Source: Sclerodactyla briareus
Lineage: Eukaryota > Echinodermata > Holothuroidea > Dendrochirotida > Sclerodactylidae
Length of the DNA stretch: 64,000 bases
Assembly: GCA_026419785.1 (NCBI GenBank)
Contig: JAODTK010005522.1
Coordinates: 1 to 64,000 of the forward strand
Direction: 5' to 3'
The translations under genes were made by a program, and so were the position numbers. Numbering within the stretch: the first letter of the stretch is position 1; every line of letters starts with the position of its first letter. Of this stretch, positions 35,141-45,828 are shown piece by piece. A model generated the notes under the pieces. That model saw nothing but the letters and a program-made list of their open reading frames with translations. It made no database searches and was not told the origin of the DNA.

Positions 35141-37299
35141 TCTACTTGCCCTAATTGGGATTAGCTGCAGTGCAGTTAGCCCTACCGCTCCTGTCAAGAG
35201 CAAGTTGTTGAAGGACAGTGGAAGTGTTTCCTTTTGATTATCTAGTGGAAGGAAATCCCTAAACTGACCGAGTCAGTGAAAATGGATTCAAACCCACTAT
35301 TACGCAATGTCGTTATGACATCACGAGGGGGTGGGGGATTATATGCTCAATGCAAAGCCTCTCATCTCTGTTTACGACGATCATGGTGAGCCTGAATTTG
35401 GATTGTGGATGCACACGCATTCATAGCCTTCATTTCATCGAAAAAAAAAACTCCGCAATATGTCAATTTCACGGAATTAAACAACAGCATAGTGGGAGCG
35501 CATCAAGTGTGACATCTGTTTGTTCCCTCGTGACGGGTCATTGGACTCGAACTAATTATTGTAGATATACAGAAAACATAATGCGAAAACGAGTTATCGG
35601 GGAGCATTTTTTCTCTATCTAGTTTCAGTCAATCCGATTCCAGTGCTCAAAAGGTGAGTTTTCAACTTCCTCTGAGTTTAACGATAGTCAGCATTCATGC
35701 CCTATTGCTTGATAACAATATAGTGGATTCCTCGGATTTGCATTGTATATACATTCAACCGTGGTGTATATGATGCTCGGAACAATATGAGCCTGTTCAA
35801 TCATACCATAGTTGTTAGGGTCGGATTAAGACAACTCTCAAGCAAAGTTTTCATCCAACCTTCAGTTCATATCCCCTTTCCGCCACGAGCAACCCATAAC
35901 TGTCGAACTGTAGTAATCTAATTGTATTTACTTTACTGTGTAAGAACTGTAATTGAAGAAAAAAAGCTGTTGAAACGATTTTATTTGGTCAAAATTTGTA
36001 TTTTCGTGGAATAGGGTTCTTGTGGAAACGATAATTTTGTTACGGCCAGCATTTTTTTTATTCACGAACTGATCACCCAAATTTTCTAAAAGAAAAAACA
36101 ACAGGAACAATTTTTGAGTGCTGTAATATTGCTGAATTTCTTTCCGGGCATGTGAGGTATCGGACGATGGCATTATTTTCCATATCATTCATGCTCATTT
36201 TTCTCGGAATTTTAGGGCGAAGGCTGACCTGGAACTTGGAAAAAAAAAAAAAAAAAAAACCGTAAGAAGTGCTGTTCATAGGGTCAGCTATAACTATAGG
36301 TAAATCCGGGCATTTAAAATAATGCATCGATCTAAAAAACAAAATGTTGGCTCATCTGCAACAACCATCAACCATCTCGCCAAAACAAAAATATGAGAGA
36401 TGAAGGTACAGTGTAACTGGACGTGACATGACATGTATTATGTCGCCTGTAGTGGTGGGTGACTCATACTGGTTACAAACTTCTCCTTGGGCTCAGCAGC
36501 CCGCGCAGGCACTATCGGAAGGAAGTCAATTTAGCGCGTAGCCAATGGACCGGCTAATTGTGGGGAAGGCACCACTGCAATTCCAGCTAGAAATGCCCTT
36601 AATTCAGTGTCCTATAACAAGTTTATTTGCGATAATTAGGGCCTATGCCTATTCCCAGGCAGGTGAAGTTTAGTGGATTTGAATTATTTCAGACATTTGA
36701 AAACGTAAGTGAACCCATGAAAGCCAGACGCCCTGGGCGCAGAAAATTTTTCGTCAAATTCCATTCCGACATTTGTCAGTTTCATTGTATTTCGCAGGCG
36801 AAAGCTAATCCCACGCCCAGGTCGATGCGTCAAATTCAAGTTGGAATCTAAGGCTATAAAGAATTATAATACTTAATTAATAGGAATGAAATAAATATCG
36901 ATTTTTTCTCAGTTTAAATAAACGAATATTACTTTGTGAAACAAAGTTATTTTTTTTCCTCGAAATGAAATAATGAATATTTTAATGAAAACACCCCCAA
37001 AGAAATCAAATCGTGTTGAACTAGACATTGTTCATATATTGCCGATCGAGAACAGTACTTTGTTTTTTCCTATACAACCCCCATTGTACATCCTTTGGAA
37101 ATAAATACGAAAGTGAAAACTGCGACACGACCCTGGCACGTGATACAATCCTGCAAAAGAGAAAATGAGTTGTTTAATTGAAATATCACAACTATAATCT
37201 AGCCTTCGTCCTCTGTTTCAACCTGGGATTAAAAGTAAGAAAACGTGCTGTCATTCCAATCGATTCGAGACCCAGGCCATCGCGTGTTTATGCATTCCC
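35141..37299. other. no gene recognised; A20 at 36240-36259
   Basis: A run of 20 A at 36240-36259 breaks an otherwise ordinary AT-rich stretch. On the minus strand this reads as T20. No retroposed gene is recognisable upstream of it. At 36640-36850 two acceptor-like words and a GTAAGT donor-like word flank short open segments, but no product can be named. Confidence 0.4.
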
Positions 37300-37440
37300 G
37301 ACGATCGGGACCGATTTGGTCTGCGGGTCGGCTCCTCGTCGTTGATTGGTTGCCTCCTTTGATGACCCTGGAATCTGATTGGGGAAACAGAGAATAAATA
37401 AATTAGCGTTTGTAAATTTACGTCATAATTTACATGGGAG
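37300..37440 (-). promoter_or_regulatory. promoter-like cluster (CCAAT boxes, CRE-like site)
   Basis: On the minus strand, going downstream, a TGACGTAA (ATF/CREB-like) word, two CCAAT words (at about 37379 and 37348) and a CpG-rich stretch with CGACGAGGAGCC and ACCGATCG-like text follow one another within 140 bp. This is the arrangement of a CCAAT/CRE promoter. No first exon can be named downstream, so this is a suggestion from motif clustering only. Confidence 0.2.
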
Positions 37441-37529
37441 AAAAGGACAATTTAGGGCGAGGGTGGGTCACTTGCTGTCCAGTATTAGATATACGAATTA
37501 GTATTGTAACAACCCCCATACCCTTAATA

Positions 37530-37549
37530 CCCCCCCCCCCCCCCCCCCC
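37530..37549. repeat. C20 homopolymer followed by CA/CT-rich tract
   Basis: Twenty consecutive C, followed by ACACACACC and a CT-rich stretch. Confidence 0.9.
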
Positions 37550-37728
37550 ACACACACCCCCTCTCTCACCCGCCTAACTTTTCCTGGATTCCGACTGGGA
37601 ATATAGCGCCTCTCCAAAGCTGCATCCCCCCCTTCGCACATAACAGGCACTCAATTGCCCCTTTGCCGCCTTGTCGCTGAACTCATGCTCGTCACAATGC
37701 CAATTATCATAACAAACTGACTATTCCA

Positions 37729-37949
37729 TTAGCAACATATCCGCGTGGCTTCCCCTGTGCTTGAGTTGACATTGAGGTAGTAGATACCGAACTTCGAACT
37801 TCCATTTCGCTTCCTCCATTCACGATGAGATTGATTTGTTGGTGGAAGAGAACGGAGACGTGGTGGTTTAGTGACGTCACCCAGACTGGAACCTCGGATC
37901 TTCAGCATACTGCCGATCTTTTGCAGGACATTAAAGGAGAAATGAAACA
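37729..37949 (-). CDS. candidate 3'-terminal coding exon, product unknown
   Basis: On the minus strand an acceptor-like TTTTACTTTCAG ends at 37950, and the frame then stays open for 73 codons to a TAA at 37729-37731. Codon choice is coding-like (GTC, CTG, AAG, ATC, GAC, TAC, CTC). The peptide is basic, with EWRKRNGSSKFGIYYLNVN near its end and a double cysteine just before the stop. WRKR could be a dibasic/furin-like site, but no precursor can be seen. I do not recognise a family. The promoter-like cluster at 37300-37440 lies downstream on the same strand and would belong to another transcript. No polyadenylation signal AATAAA was seen close by. It could be chance. Confidence 0.25.
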
Positions 37950-39145
37950 CTGAAAGTAAAATCTACCTATATATGAAGCAGCAGTGTATATGAACCTTTT
38001 ACCAGAAAATATATTCCAATATATTCTCCCTTTTCCAAGTTAGGTGCATTTAAAAACTTGGAGATGGGTGACGCCATTTTCCTCTCAAATGAATGGCAAG
38101 GGACTTGAACGAGTCTAATTATGATATCACACAACCCCTACTAGCAGGGATTAAATGTAGTTCTTTATTTTTCATTACCTATCATATAGCAAGAATGAGC
38201 AATCCGAATTCACGCTTTTCAAATTAATTACTGAAGTATATACTGTGAAGATAACATTTATGCTAAATTGGCTTAAAATTATGTACACTAATTTGCAATA
38301 TTTGACAACAAATTATACAAAGAACAGAATCTTTAAACTCAAGGGGTTGAGTGACAACAGAATCCTTAGCAAACAATGGCCGGACCCTGCTGAACAATCA
38401 AACTGGCATTCTCGAAGTAAACATATTTTTCGATCAAATTTGAGGAGGATGTTCATTGCATGTGGGTCTTTTATTTGACACATCGTTAGTTCCCTTCAAA
38501 AAATCAGGACTTTACATTCTCTTTTGACGACAATGTAAGAACCATGCATAGACCTACTGCGTTCTCTCGATGCAGTTGTGTTTACTGTAAATACGACTTC
38601 ACCACTTCATACAGTGATCTAATACAATGTTGACGCTGTGTAAACCAACCTTAATGTGATTTATTGGTGTACAATTTCAGCGTGAATTAGTCAAGTACGT
38701 GCTCAAAGTATATTCCGGTCATGTACTTCAGCCCTACCCCCCTCCACTTCTACCCTGTACTTCAACCTCATACACCTAAAAACCCGAGTTTTTTTTTTTT
38801 GAAAGTTTCAATGTCAAACGTGGCGACAGACTACAAGGGCTGCTCACCGGCAGTTGAACAAAATGACATACCTTTTCGTGGGATCGCCTTTTTCTCGGCT
38901 TTTCCCGATCGCCTGACAAGAAGTCCTATTTCAGCCCTGTTCGCTATAAACCGATAATTGGTGTCTCCTATATAGTGATTGTTGGAACGAATTGGAGAAA
39001 TTGAAGAAAACTCCCGCCTCCCGGCTCCTAGAAAACTCTTCTGTCCTCACCTATCCTTCTTTATTCACAATACCACTTTTCAGTTTTATCACTCTCTGGT
39101 TTCGTGTGATTTTATATTTCTATACTGGGTGTCAGCAATTATGAA
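37950..39145. other. no feature recognised
   Basis: Nothing supportable. Confidence 0.4.
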
Positions 39146-39727
39146 TTTCTATCTATAGAGGATGTAAGTTTGTGCATCTCCCCGATCGCTTTCATGCGAC
39201 ACATACACGAGTACACAAATGCACCTACAGACAGACAGAACATACGACAACACACGACACTCACGCGCACACACACGCGCGCACACACACGCACCCCACA
39301 CATTCCCCATGCAGACTACTTAAAGCAAATACCAATCGTCGGGTCCCATCGGTAGGGGGGGGGTGTGGGAGGTTAGAGCGTAAGTCCCCCAACCTGTTTA
39401 TTCAATATAATTCTTTCCAATTTCCGTGTTTTGGGTGACTTAATAAAATGTGCACCTTGCAAGGGCTTCAAGTATTTCCTAAGAGCGTGCGTGCGTGTGT
39501 GTGTGTGTGTGGTGTGTTGTGTGTGTGTGTGGTGTGTGGGTTGTGTGTTGTGTGTGTGTGTGTGTGGTGCGGTTTGTGGTGTGTGTGGGTGTGTTAGTGT
39601 GAGTTTGTGTGTGGTCCGGTGTGTGCGTGTGTGGCGGTGCGTATGTTGCCACACGTGCTTGCGTGTGTTCTGCCGTAGGCCACACTCACGATCAAGATGC
39701 ACAAATTGCATCCTCTATAGGTAGAAA
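39146..39727. mobile_element. 582-bp foldback element with (CA)n/(GT)n arms
   Basis: The left end (TTTCTATCTATAGAGGATG, then TTTGTGCATCT and CGATCG) at 39146-39188 is matched in reverse complement at 39689-39727 (CGATCAAGATGCACAAATTG, CATCCTCTATAGGTAGAAA), with only a few mismatches over about 40 bp. Inside the left arm is a (CA)n/(CGCACA)n tract (39265-39303), and inside the right arm a (GT)n tract (39487-39650). The whole element can therefore fold back on itself with the microsatellites pairing. A related AAGAGCGTG(T/C)G.. GTGTGTGT stretch follows at 39838-39920 outside the element. No transposase is visible. ORFs in the GT tract are artefacts. Confidence 0.7.
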
Positions 39728-40984
39728 GATATTGTTGCATCATAACCTTTTAGTTGATAAGCATCGCACAAACGGTCGGTGATGAATTGCAATAGAGGTT
39801 ATTTCCGCACGAGTTTTGGTTAGAGGCAGGTGTTTCTAAGAGCGTGTGAGTTGTTGCGTGTGGAGTCTGGGTGTTCGTGTGCGTGTGTACGTGTGCGGGC
39901 GTGTGTGTACATGTGTATAGGGACGTTTCGATGGAATTTACACGAGTGAGGAGTCACCGTCACGGGGGAATATGTCGGCTTTTAACAGATATCTTCGAAC
40001 ATCCATGACAGGTACCCCCGTTTCCATTTTTGTGTATATTTCGAACCCTGCTACGCTTATGTGAAATGCCTCCTTGCAATGCTCACCTAACCGTAACAAA
40101 CCACCTCACCAGAGGTCTCCTTCTCATCGTCAGTAATTTTACCGTTGAGAGACTGTGGGTCGCTCGTCCAGTATTGGATCAGGTTTAGTAGAGAGATGCA
40201 CGAACCGTTTCCTTGCTCGTGAGACATTCACCCTGAGATCGGTCCTGTAACTATACGATATTAATCCGCACACGTCACGTTTAGCGTGATATAGTGTTAT
40301 CACTTTAAAACGTACAATGGTCATGCATGCAACAGACTTTCTGTAAACTTGCAGGTGGGGAAATATGTCAATAACGCAGACCCAAAATGAGGAGACCCGC
40401 ACGTTTCCTTGTCCGACTATGCTAATTTTTACCTTCAACGATTTCACCCAGATTTTTAAATGCCCTCGCGGAGTGGGGGGAGGGTGGGCGGGGAGGCATA
40501 CCATAGACGCATTATGTGTGGCGGCCAAAGTCGTGAAACATACAGGCAAACGCCTTCTTTAAATATAAACGTAGTTCCTTCACCGACAATGCTACCTATG
40601 GTGGGATGACCCAGTCGCAGTCCGAGAACTGGGGTTCGAATACTGGCGGCGCGATTATCATCACCCCTGGTGGTTGGGAGCAAAGACCAACAATACTTCC
40701 TTTCCTGTTCAATGTGACTATTTTCGAAGGAAAACACTTTCTGGACCTTATGTGTGCTGCATGACCCTCAGAATGTAGTTCCTCCACCCCCTCCCTCTCC
40801 GACACGTCCCCACTCGTACTTTTTAACCATAATCCTCGTTTCCATTACATGTCAGTTGCTCAAATCATTTTGGTAAATTAAGCAACTAATGCCCCTGGGC
40901 CGGGGTTGGGTCTATAAAGCGTTTTTGTTTTCCAACCCATCAACGTACACACGTGTATTGCAAACAACATATTTTCCAGGGAGC
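39728..40984. other. no gene recognised; possible SINE fragment at about 40600-40800
   Basis: GGGGTTCGAATACTGGCGGCGCGATTA at 40635 holds a B-box-like GGTTCGAATAC, with ATGACCCAGTCGCAGTCC upstream that might be a decayed A-box region. A body with GGTTGGGAGCAAAGACCAA follows. This could be a third tRNA-derived SINE, but no second copy is in the window. A 136-codon minus-strand ORF (40139-40549) resembles nothing known. Confidence 0.3.
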
Positions 40985-41423
40985 CCTCATAAACGCTGTT
41001 CACACTTGTGCGATCGATACGAATACGGATACATACATTACGATAAATTTATATCGGATGATTGTTCACACTTGTGCGCTAAAAATATCGTACGATAATT
41101 GTTTATCGACGTTCGGCCCTACATAAACTGAGAAAAGTAGTGGGAGTTTGTTGAAAGAAGCACAAGTTTTCCCCTTTTGTCGCTTTCAATCGGGGGAATA
41201 GCCTGTTCGGCAGGAGTTTCTGATACCAAAATTGTAATTTCAAGCATTCTAAGCTTGTGTCTTCTCATTACTTGTAGGCAGGCGTGGAGAAGCGCAAGTG
41301 ACGATCACGAATCAGACAGCTGCCTCACCCTCCACCCACCCCCGCCTACCTCCCTTTCGGTAAACACCCAGTCTTAATTAGGCATCGGTATCCAATAATT
41401 CGGCGAAGTGAGTAGCCAGGAAG

Positions 41424-41457
41424 AATTCAGTCAATTCAGTCAATTCAGTCAATTGAG
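41424..41457. repeat. 9-bp tandem repeat
   Basis: AATTCAGTC occurs three times in direct succession, with a fourth partial copy (AATTGAG). It lies inside the 1.37-kb inverted-repeat element. Confidence 0.85.
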
Positions 41458-42166
41458 CGAAATTGATCTTGGATTGGATCTTGCCCAGAACATACATGTA
41501 ACAATGATGCCTACGGCTTCACCGTGTACCTACTACTTCCTCCTGGTTCTACAAGACTACATTAACTTGGCGTGAAATCGACATGTACACCTCCCCCCCC
41601 CCCCCCCTATAGCTTATTTCCGTTCCTTCTACCCGTATTATTCCCGCCTCTTCTTCACATTGGGTAGGCGAAGTTTTCGTCCGTCAATACTCCCTACGGA
41701 TCGAGAACCCTCTGGAAATAACCCTCTAACACCCTGCTCCTCTCAAACAGCCGTCAACACCACCCCCGGCCACACACTACCAACCGCATATCCCTGCTTT
41801 GAATGCCACAAGATATTTGGTGGACGCCGACGGAACATGACTCTCCCCAATACCTCACTGATCACACTAAAACACTTTAAAAAATCCCGTATGTGGTAGG
41901 CTTCATGGATTCGAACTGAAATCATGGTTTCGTAGTCACGTTGCAGTGCTCGAATAGGGCCGCGACTCATCGAAGGCCAATGTCTTTTCCCCCGGAACGT
42001 CACTACCAAAACATTCAACAAACCGTCCGATTTTGATCACTAAACCCACTTTCACACTAACTCCCCTAATAGCCTTTTTGGCGTTCGACATACTCTTTGC
42101 CTAATTGCGCAAGTTTATCACGGCATTGCGCGATTTATCGCATCGATAAATTTATCGTACGATAAA

Positions 42167-42185
42167 CGTTGAAATATTTTCAACG
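42167..42185. repeat. 8-bp hairpin in the right arm of the DNA element
   Basis: CGTTGAAA and TTTCAACG are separated by three bases (TAT), giving a compact perfect dyad next to the TATCGTACGATAA repeats. Confidence 0.7.
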
Positions 42186-42617
42186 CGACGTCCGATAAAT
42201 GTTATCGTATCGTAGCGTATTAGTATTGATCGCACAGGGTGTGAATTTGTGGTGTGTGAACGCTACTATTGTGAAAATAACACTTTTTAACGGACTTCCG
42301 AGAAGTTATCGTATCGTATAGTAACGTATCGTATCGTATCGATCTGTCGCACAAGTGTGAACAGCCCTTAAACAGGTGAGAGGGTACCCGCCACCCGACA
42401 CTGCTAGTGTTGCCGTCATGGTGCCACAAAAGGTGCCGCAAAATGGTATTACCAATTCACCCATAGTATTACACCCAGGCAGGGCACAACGTCTGCGGAT
42501 GCTGAAACGGATATCGACCGTCTACATTCCTCAACTGGCGCGGTAGTTGCTTGCATCAGACCGAAACATATTAACAGTCATGTATTGACAAAAGAAGGCA
42601 GGAGTATAACACAATAG

Positions 42618-42785
42618 CTACAGAAAACAAAAGTCGAGGAATTCTGTTTGGAACAGACTGTCGAAGTTGAGGGGTATGCCAGTTATGGTATTCTCACTAT
42701 TTTGCAACAGTCTGCGAATACTGACCTCACTCGAGTCCTCATAAGAGAAGACTGTACAGGAAACAAAGAACGCCGCCGCCGTCAT
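42618..42785 (-). CDS. short ORF of 55 codons with GCG-rich start, product unknown
   Basis: On the minus strand ATGACGGCGGCGGCG opens a 55-codon frame to TAG. A pyrimidine-rich TTTCATTTCAG stands about 14 bases upstream of the ATG, so this could begin an internal exon carrying the initiator. GAG|GTCAGT at codon 20 would be a usable donor. The N-terminus is MTAAAFFVSCTVFSYED. I recognise no family. It lies downstream of the 43135-43496 candidate on the same strand, and the two are not in a demonstrated relationship. Chance is a real alternative. Confidence 0.18.
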   Translation of the reverse strand: MTAAAFFVSCTVFSYEDSSEVSIRRLLQNSENTITGIPLNFDSLFQTEFLDFCFL

Positions 42786-43134
42786 GGATCCTGAAACTGA
42801 AATGAAATGATATCGTACAATTTATTAAGGAGAATATTGTCTTTTCCCAGTGTCGGGTTCCCGTAGACACTGTTTCAATAAACACGGTGGACCATAGCTG
42901 TTATTATTCTATAGCGAAACGCAGTGTGAAACCCAGTGTCACGCGAAGAAATTAAAGGCATTCTTCGATGAACATTATTTTTTCAAAATTAGTCTGTGTC
43001 ATAATATGACGGCGTGTATTATTATGTAGTCAAGCAAAAGTGTTTTTTAACGTTACCGAGAAAAGTAAGAGGTCACAAGCGAATTTGATTGATCATTGTA
43101 GAGGGGTGCATCCCTGCAGGAAAGAAGATATCGA

Positions 43135-43496
43135 TCAGTCGGCTCCGTGAATAACACACCATTCTCCGCAGTTATTTATCTTTGAAGTGATGCAAATGCA
43201 GAACAGGGTTCCATGAAGTTTTCCGGTTAAGATTCGATAACATTGCCCGCAGTTTTGCCAACCTTTCTGCATGACTTTCTGGGTTATGTTTCGGGATATC
43301 CGCAGAGCCTCGTCGTGTCGTATTGAGCAAGTCGATCCCGTTGGCATGATCTCCCCTCCCTCCGGGTTCAAAGAAAGTGTCAGATCCGGGAATTCACTGA
43401 TCGTCCTTCCGAGGAGGACGTAAGTGTGTTTCCCGGGAGCAGCGCAGGCTGACAGGTCGGGATTGTGTACACCCCTGCGGTCGAGATCATCTGGCA
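43135..43496 (-). CDS. candidate cysteine-rich 3'-terminal exon, product unknown
   Basis: On the minus strand CGCCTTCTCATCTCTGATAG makes a good acceptor ending at 43497. From there a frame stays open for 120 codons to a TGA at 43135-43137. Base composition is GC-richer than the flanks and codon choice looks used (GAC, CTG, ATC, AAG, TGC). The peptide has nine cysteines, seven of them in the C-terminal half: QNCGQC, FCIC and NNCGEWC. This suggests a disulphide-rich or metal-binding end, but the pattern matches no family I can name. AATAAA on the minus strand occurs at about 42819-42824 and could serve as a polyadenylation signal. The opposite strand has a shorter ORF at 43424-43618. Confidence 0.3.
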
Positions 43497-44408
43497 CTAT
43501 CAGAGATGAGAAGGCGATGTTCGCCGATGCTCATCTACGATCAATACTGGCAGGGTCCCGGATGCAGCTTCAAAAACACATCCTGTTTCTGGTGCCCTTT
43601 GCCAGCTCAAATTCCTGAATGATTCCTTGCCCAAGGCAAAAGGAATCAAATCAAGCAGTCATGTCTGCGGCGAATGTGTGTTGTGTTGTGTGTGTGTGGG
43701 TGTCTGTATTGTGCTGTGGTGGGGGGGACACCTCTTGTCAGCACGATATCTAACGCACCCAAACAGGCATCAGGTTCAAATCATGTACGTGGTTGCTCAT
43801 GGGGAGAGGATGACCCCATTGTTTCTAGTGCCAAGTTCGAGGTCATGCAAGGCACTGATAGGCGAATTCAAAACTTTGTCAGCACGATATCTAATTAAGG
43901 CAAGTATCTATTGAGTTCTTATTAGGTATGCGGGTTGTACATATATTGATAATGAACCTGTTTATTTTTGGTGTCAGGTCAAAGGCATTGAAGGTCCCTA
44001 GGACCATCTTATTCTTGCAACGAAACATTTCAAGAGGAATGTTGTATTGGAAAGTCTGTTCGTCTAGGGTAAACTTAATCTGATGACCTACGTTTAACCT
44101 CATTCAACCCTTTACCTCATTTGAACTTATGACAAGTATTATTTGCATGTCGTTAATGACCAAGTACAGACGTCCTACTTGAAACCATTTGACAGCACAA
44201 TCCGGAGTGGTTGGTGTGCGGCAATTTAATTATTCTACTACTTGCCGTGTACTCCTATGGCCATTACGGGCTACCATAATGTCCAATGGTTATAAATGAT
44301 GATTTCCACTTTTTGGGCTCCCTGTTTGGATAATCCAACCGATCCCCTCAGCAATTTTTTGTTCATCTCAGCACCTCAGGGTTGTTGTTTCCCTATCACT
44401 TGCCCTAG
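43497..44408. other. no gene recognised; GT-rich tract and short dispersed words
   Basis: 43672-43725 is an imperfect GT-rich tract followed by a G-run. TGTCAGCACGATATCTAA occurs at 43737 and again at 43877, about 140 bp apart, with AGGTCA-type text between. This is probably one more TGACC-type repeat fragment. Confidence 0.45.
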
Positions 44409-44529
44409 GCTTTTGCTAAGTTGCATTATATTAGAGATCTAACAAATACTTGAGCTCTTGTCCAAATTGGGCTTTGCTAATTGCATTATCATTAGAGCGC
44501 TAACAACTATTGACTCTTGTCCAATTTGC
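44409..44529. repeat. tandem duplication of about 61 bp
   Basis: GCTTT(T)GCTAA, TTGCATTAT, ATTAGAG, CTAACAA, ACTATTG/ATACTTG and CTCTTGTCCAA recur in the same order in two adjacent units (44409-44470 and 44471-44529). Confidence 0.8.
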
Positions 44530-45107
44530 AACCCCCTGTCCCACCTCGCTGCACTGGTGACTATGGATATTGACCAGGTTGATTGGTAGCCAGGATTATA
44601 ATAATGACAATCTGCTCTTCACCCAATGGAGCCCATACTTTTGACTTGTGCTTTCCATGCAAGCAATGTATTTTCCCCAGACATGAAATCAGCGTCTGGT
44701 TGATTAATAAATATTCATAGTTTATTCTACACTAGATTGGTCGTTTTTCGAAAGTTTTAGAAACTGCCATCTCACTTAGATTTTTTGGGCATTTCCCCTA
44801 CCTGTCATCAGAATTATGTGCTTTAGATTTTCTGCAGAGTTTAACAGATATCCTGGTTGGGGGGAAGGAAAGTTTGTCAGGGCCTAGGAGTACCCAAGCC
44901 TTGCAACCATGTTTAGGTCCCTCCCCCTTTTGAACATGGGATGCTTTCAAAGATGCAACTTAGTAATTTGATGGGATAGAATTTTCCATGACAAAACCAG
45001 CTGCCAGCTCGAGTTAGGACATTATTATCTTATTATTCGTATCCATCCGAGTGCCACACTCGCCTGGAGTCGGTCTACTTGTTTTTTGCACCCATCGCGA
45101 GACTTTG

Positions 45108-45741
45108 TATAAAGATAATATATAATATATTTTAAATTAATTTAGTTATTCAGGAGACATATATACTTTCACGATCTTTAATCGTTTTACCGTTAAAGTC
45201 AATTCAGTGTCTAGGTCGTCCCGCTTAAGTCAGCTGACACTTGTTTTTTGTGTAACCTGAACTTAGGCTACAGTATATTCACTTATACTGTCACGTTTTT
45301 TAAGTTATCCTTGAAAGTTCTGGACCGAGCCTTTGTTAATCGACTAAATTGGATTCCATGGAGCATTAACTTGATTGCCTATGTAACTTATTCGCCCGTG
45401 TATCGGAACATTGTTTTCCACAAGTACACCTCCCCTTAGCTGTGATGTCCTACGCCTGAGTCCTGGCCACCAACCCTACCCGGACCGTTGAGCCGAGTTC
45501 TTGGCCCCGACCATCAACGTGTCAACGCAGTCCAGCCTGGAGCCGGTGACGAGGCTGAACTGAACTTTCTGTCAATCATTTTAAGTGGATCCACCGCGAC
45601 ATTATTTTGCACATATTCGCGCCCGATTCGTGACAATGACCAAGGCCCAGCTCAGAAGTCAAGCTGATGTTCAAGGAGTCTAGCTCTGATCACTGAGTAC
45701 CAGTTTATATTTTCATTAATTATGTCAACTGGCCATTGACA
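45108..45741 (+). mobile_element. 3' part of a probable long terminal repeat
   Basis: A TATAAAG word at 45108-45114 could be the LTR promoter. The stretch ends with TTGACA at 45741, four bases before a primer-binding site, in the position expected for the 3' edge of a 5' LTR. The left boundary of the LTR was not found because no second LTR is present in the window to align. Start given is therefore only the promoter-like word. The interior is featureless. Confidence 0.35.
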
Positions 45742-45745
45742 GGAT

Positions 45746-45763
45746 TGGCGCCCCACGTGGGGC
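45746..45763 (+). other. retroelement primer-binding site, tRNA-Lys type
   Basis: TGGCGCCCCACGTGGGGC matches the reverse complement of the 3' end of metazoan tRNA-Lys(CTT) at 17 of 18 positions, as recalled from known retroelement primer sites. It begins with the TGG that pairs with the tRNA CCA end. It directly follows the putative LTR edge. The inner 14 bases happen to be a perfect palindrome, so coincidence is not excluded, but the Gag-like text starting 66 bases downstream supports the call. Confidence 0.55.
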
Positions 45764-45828
45764 GAAAGATTCGACCTATTTGTATGGTGGCATATTGAGA
45801 TACATTCAGGATTAGAATTGATTAGTAG

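Larger units (their letters stand above)
40996..42364. mobile_element. 1.37-kb DNA element with doubled terminal inverted repeats
   Basis: CTGTTCACACTTGTGCGA at 40996-41013 is repeated as an exact 18-base reverse complement at 42347-42364. Each end carries a second, inner copy (TTGTTCACACTTGTGCG at about 41062-41078; CGCACAGGGTGTGAA at 42231-42245), with GATACGATACG/TATCGTACGATAA-type repeats between. The right flank reads CCCTTAA and the left CATAAAC. A TTAA-type target is possible but not demonstrated. No transposase is recognised in the 1-kb interior. The interior holds exon-like text: a pyrimidine-rich acceptor ending at 41278, then an open segment to a GTAAAC at 41362. It also holds a 9-bp tandem repeat at 41424. 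The element is probably non-autonomous. Confidence 0.7.

Noticed and set aside
39431-39724. 97-codon plus and 112-codon minus ORFs
   Set aside because: Pure consequence of the (GT)n/(CA)n tract inside the foldback element.
41812-41899. Possible C2H2 zinc-finger phrase (CFECHKIFGGRRRN)
   Set aside because: The spacing to the next histidine is about 22 residues and a second histidine is lacking, so the C2H2 pattern fails.
41890-41990. tRNA-like B box (AGTTCGAATCC) on the minus strand
   Set aside because: No acceptor stem or A box can be formed around it, and no second copy is in the window.
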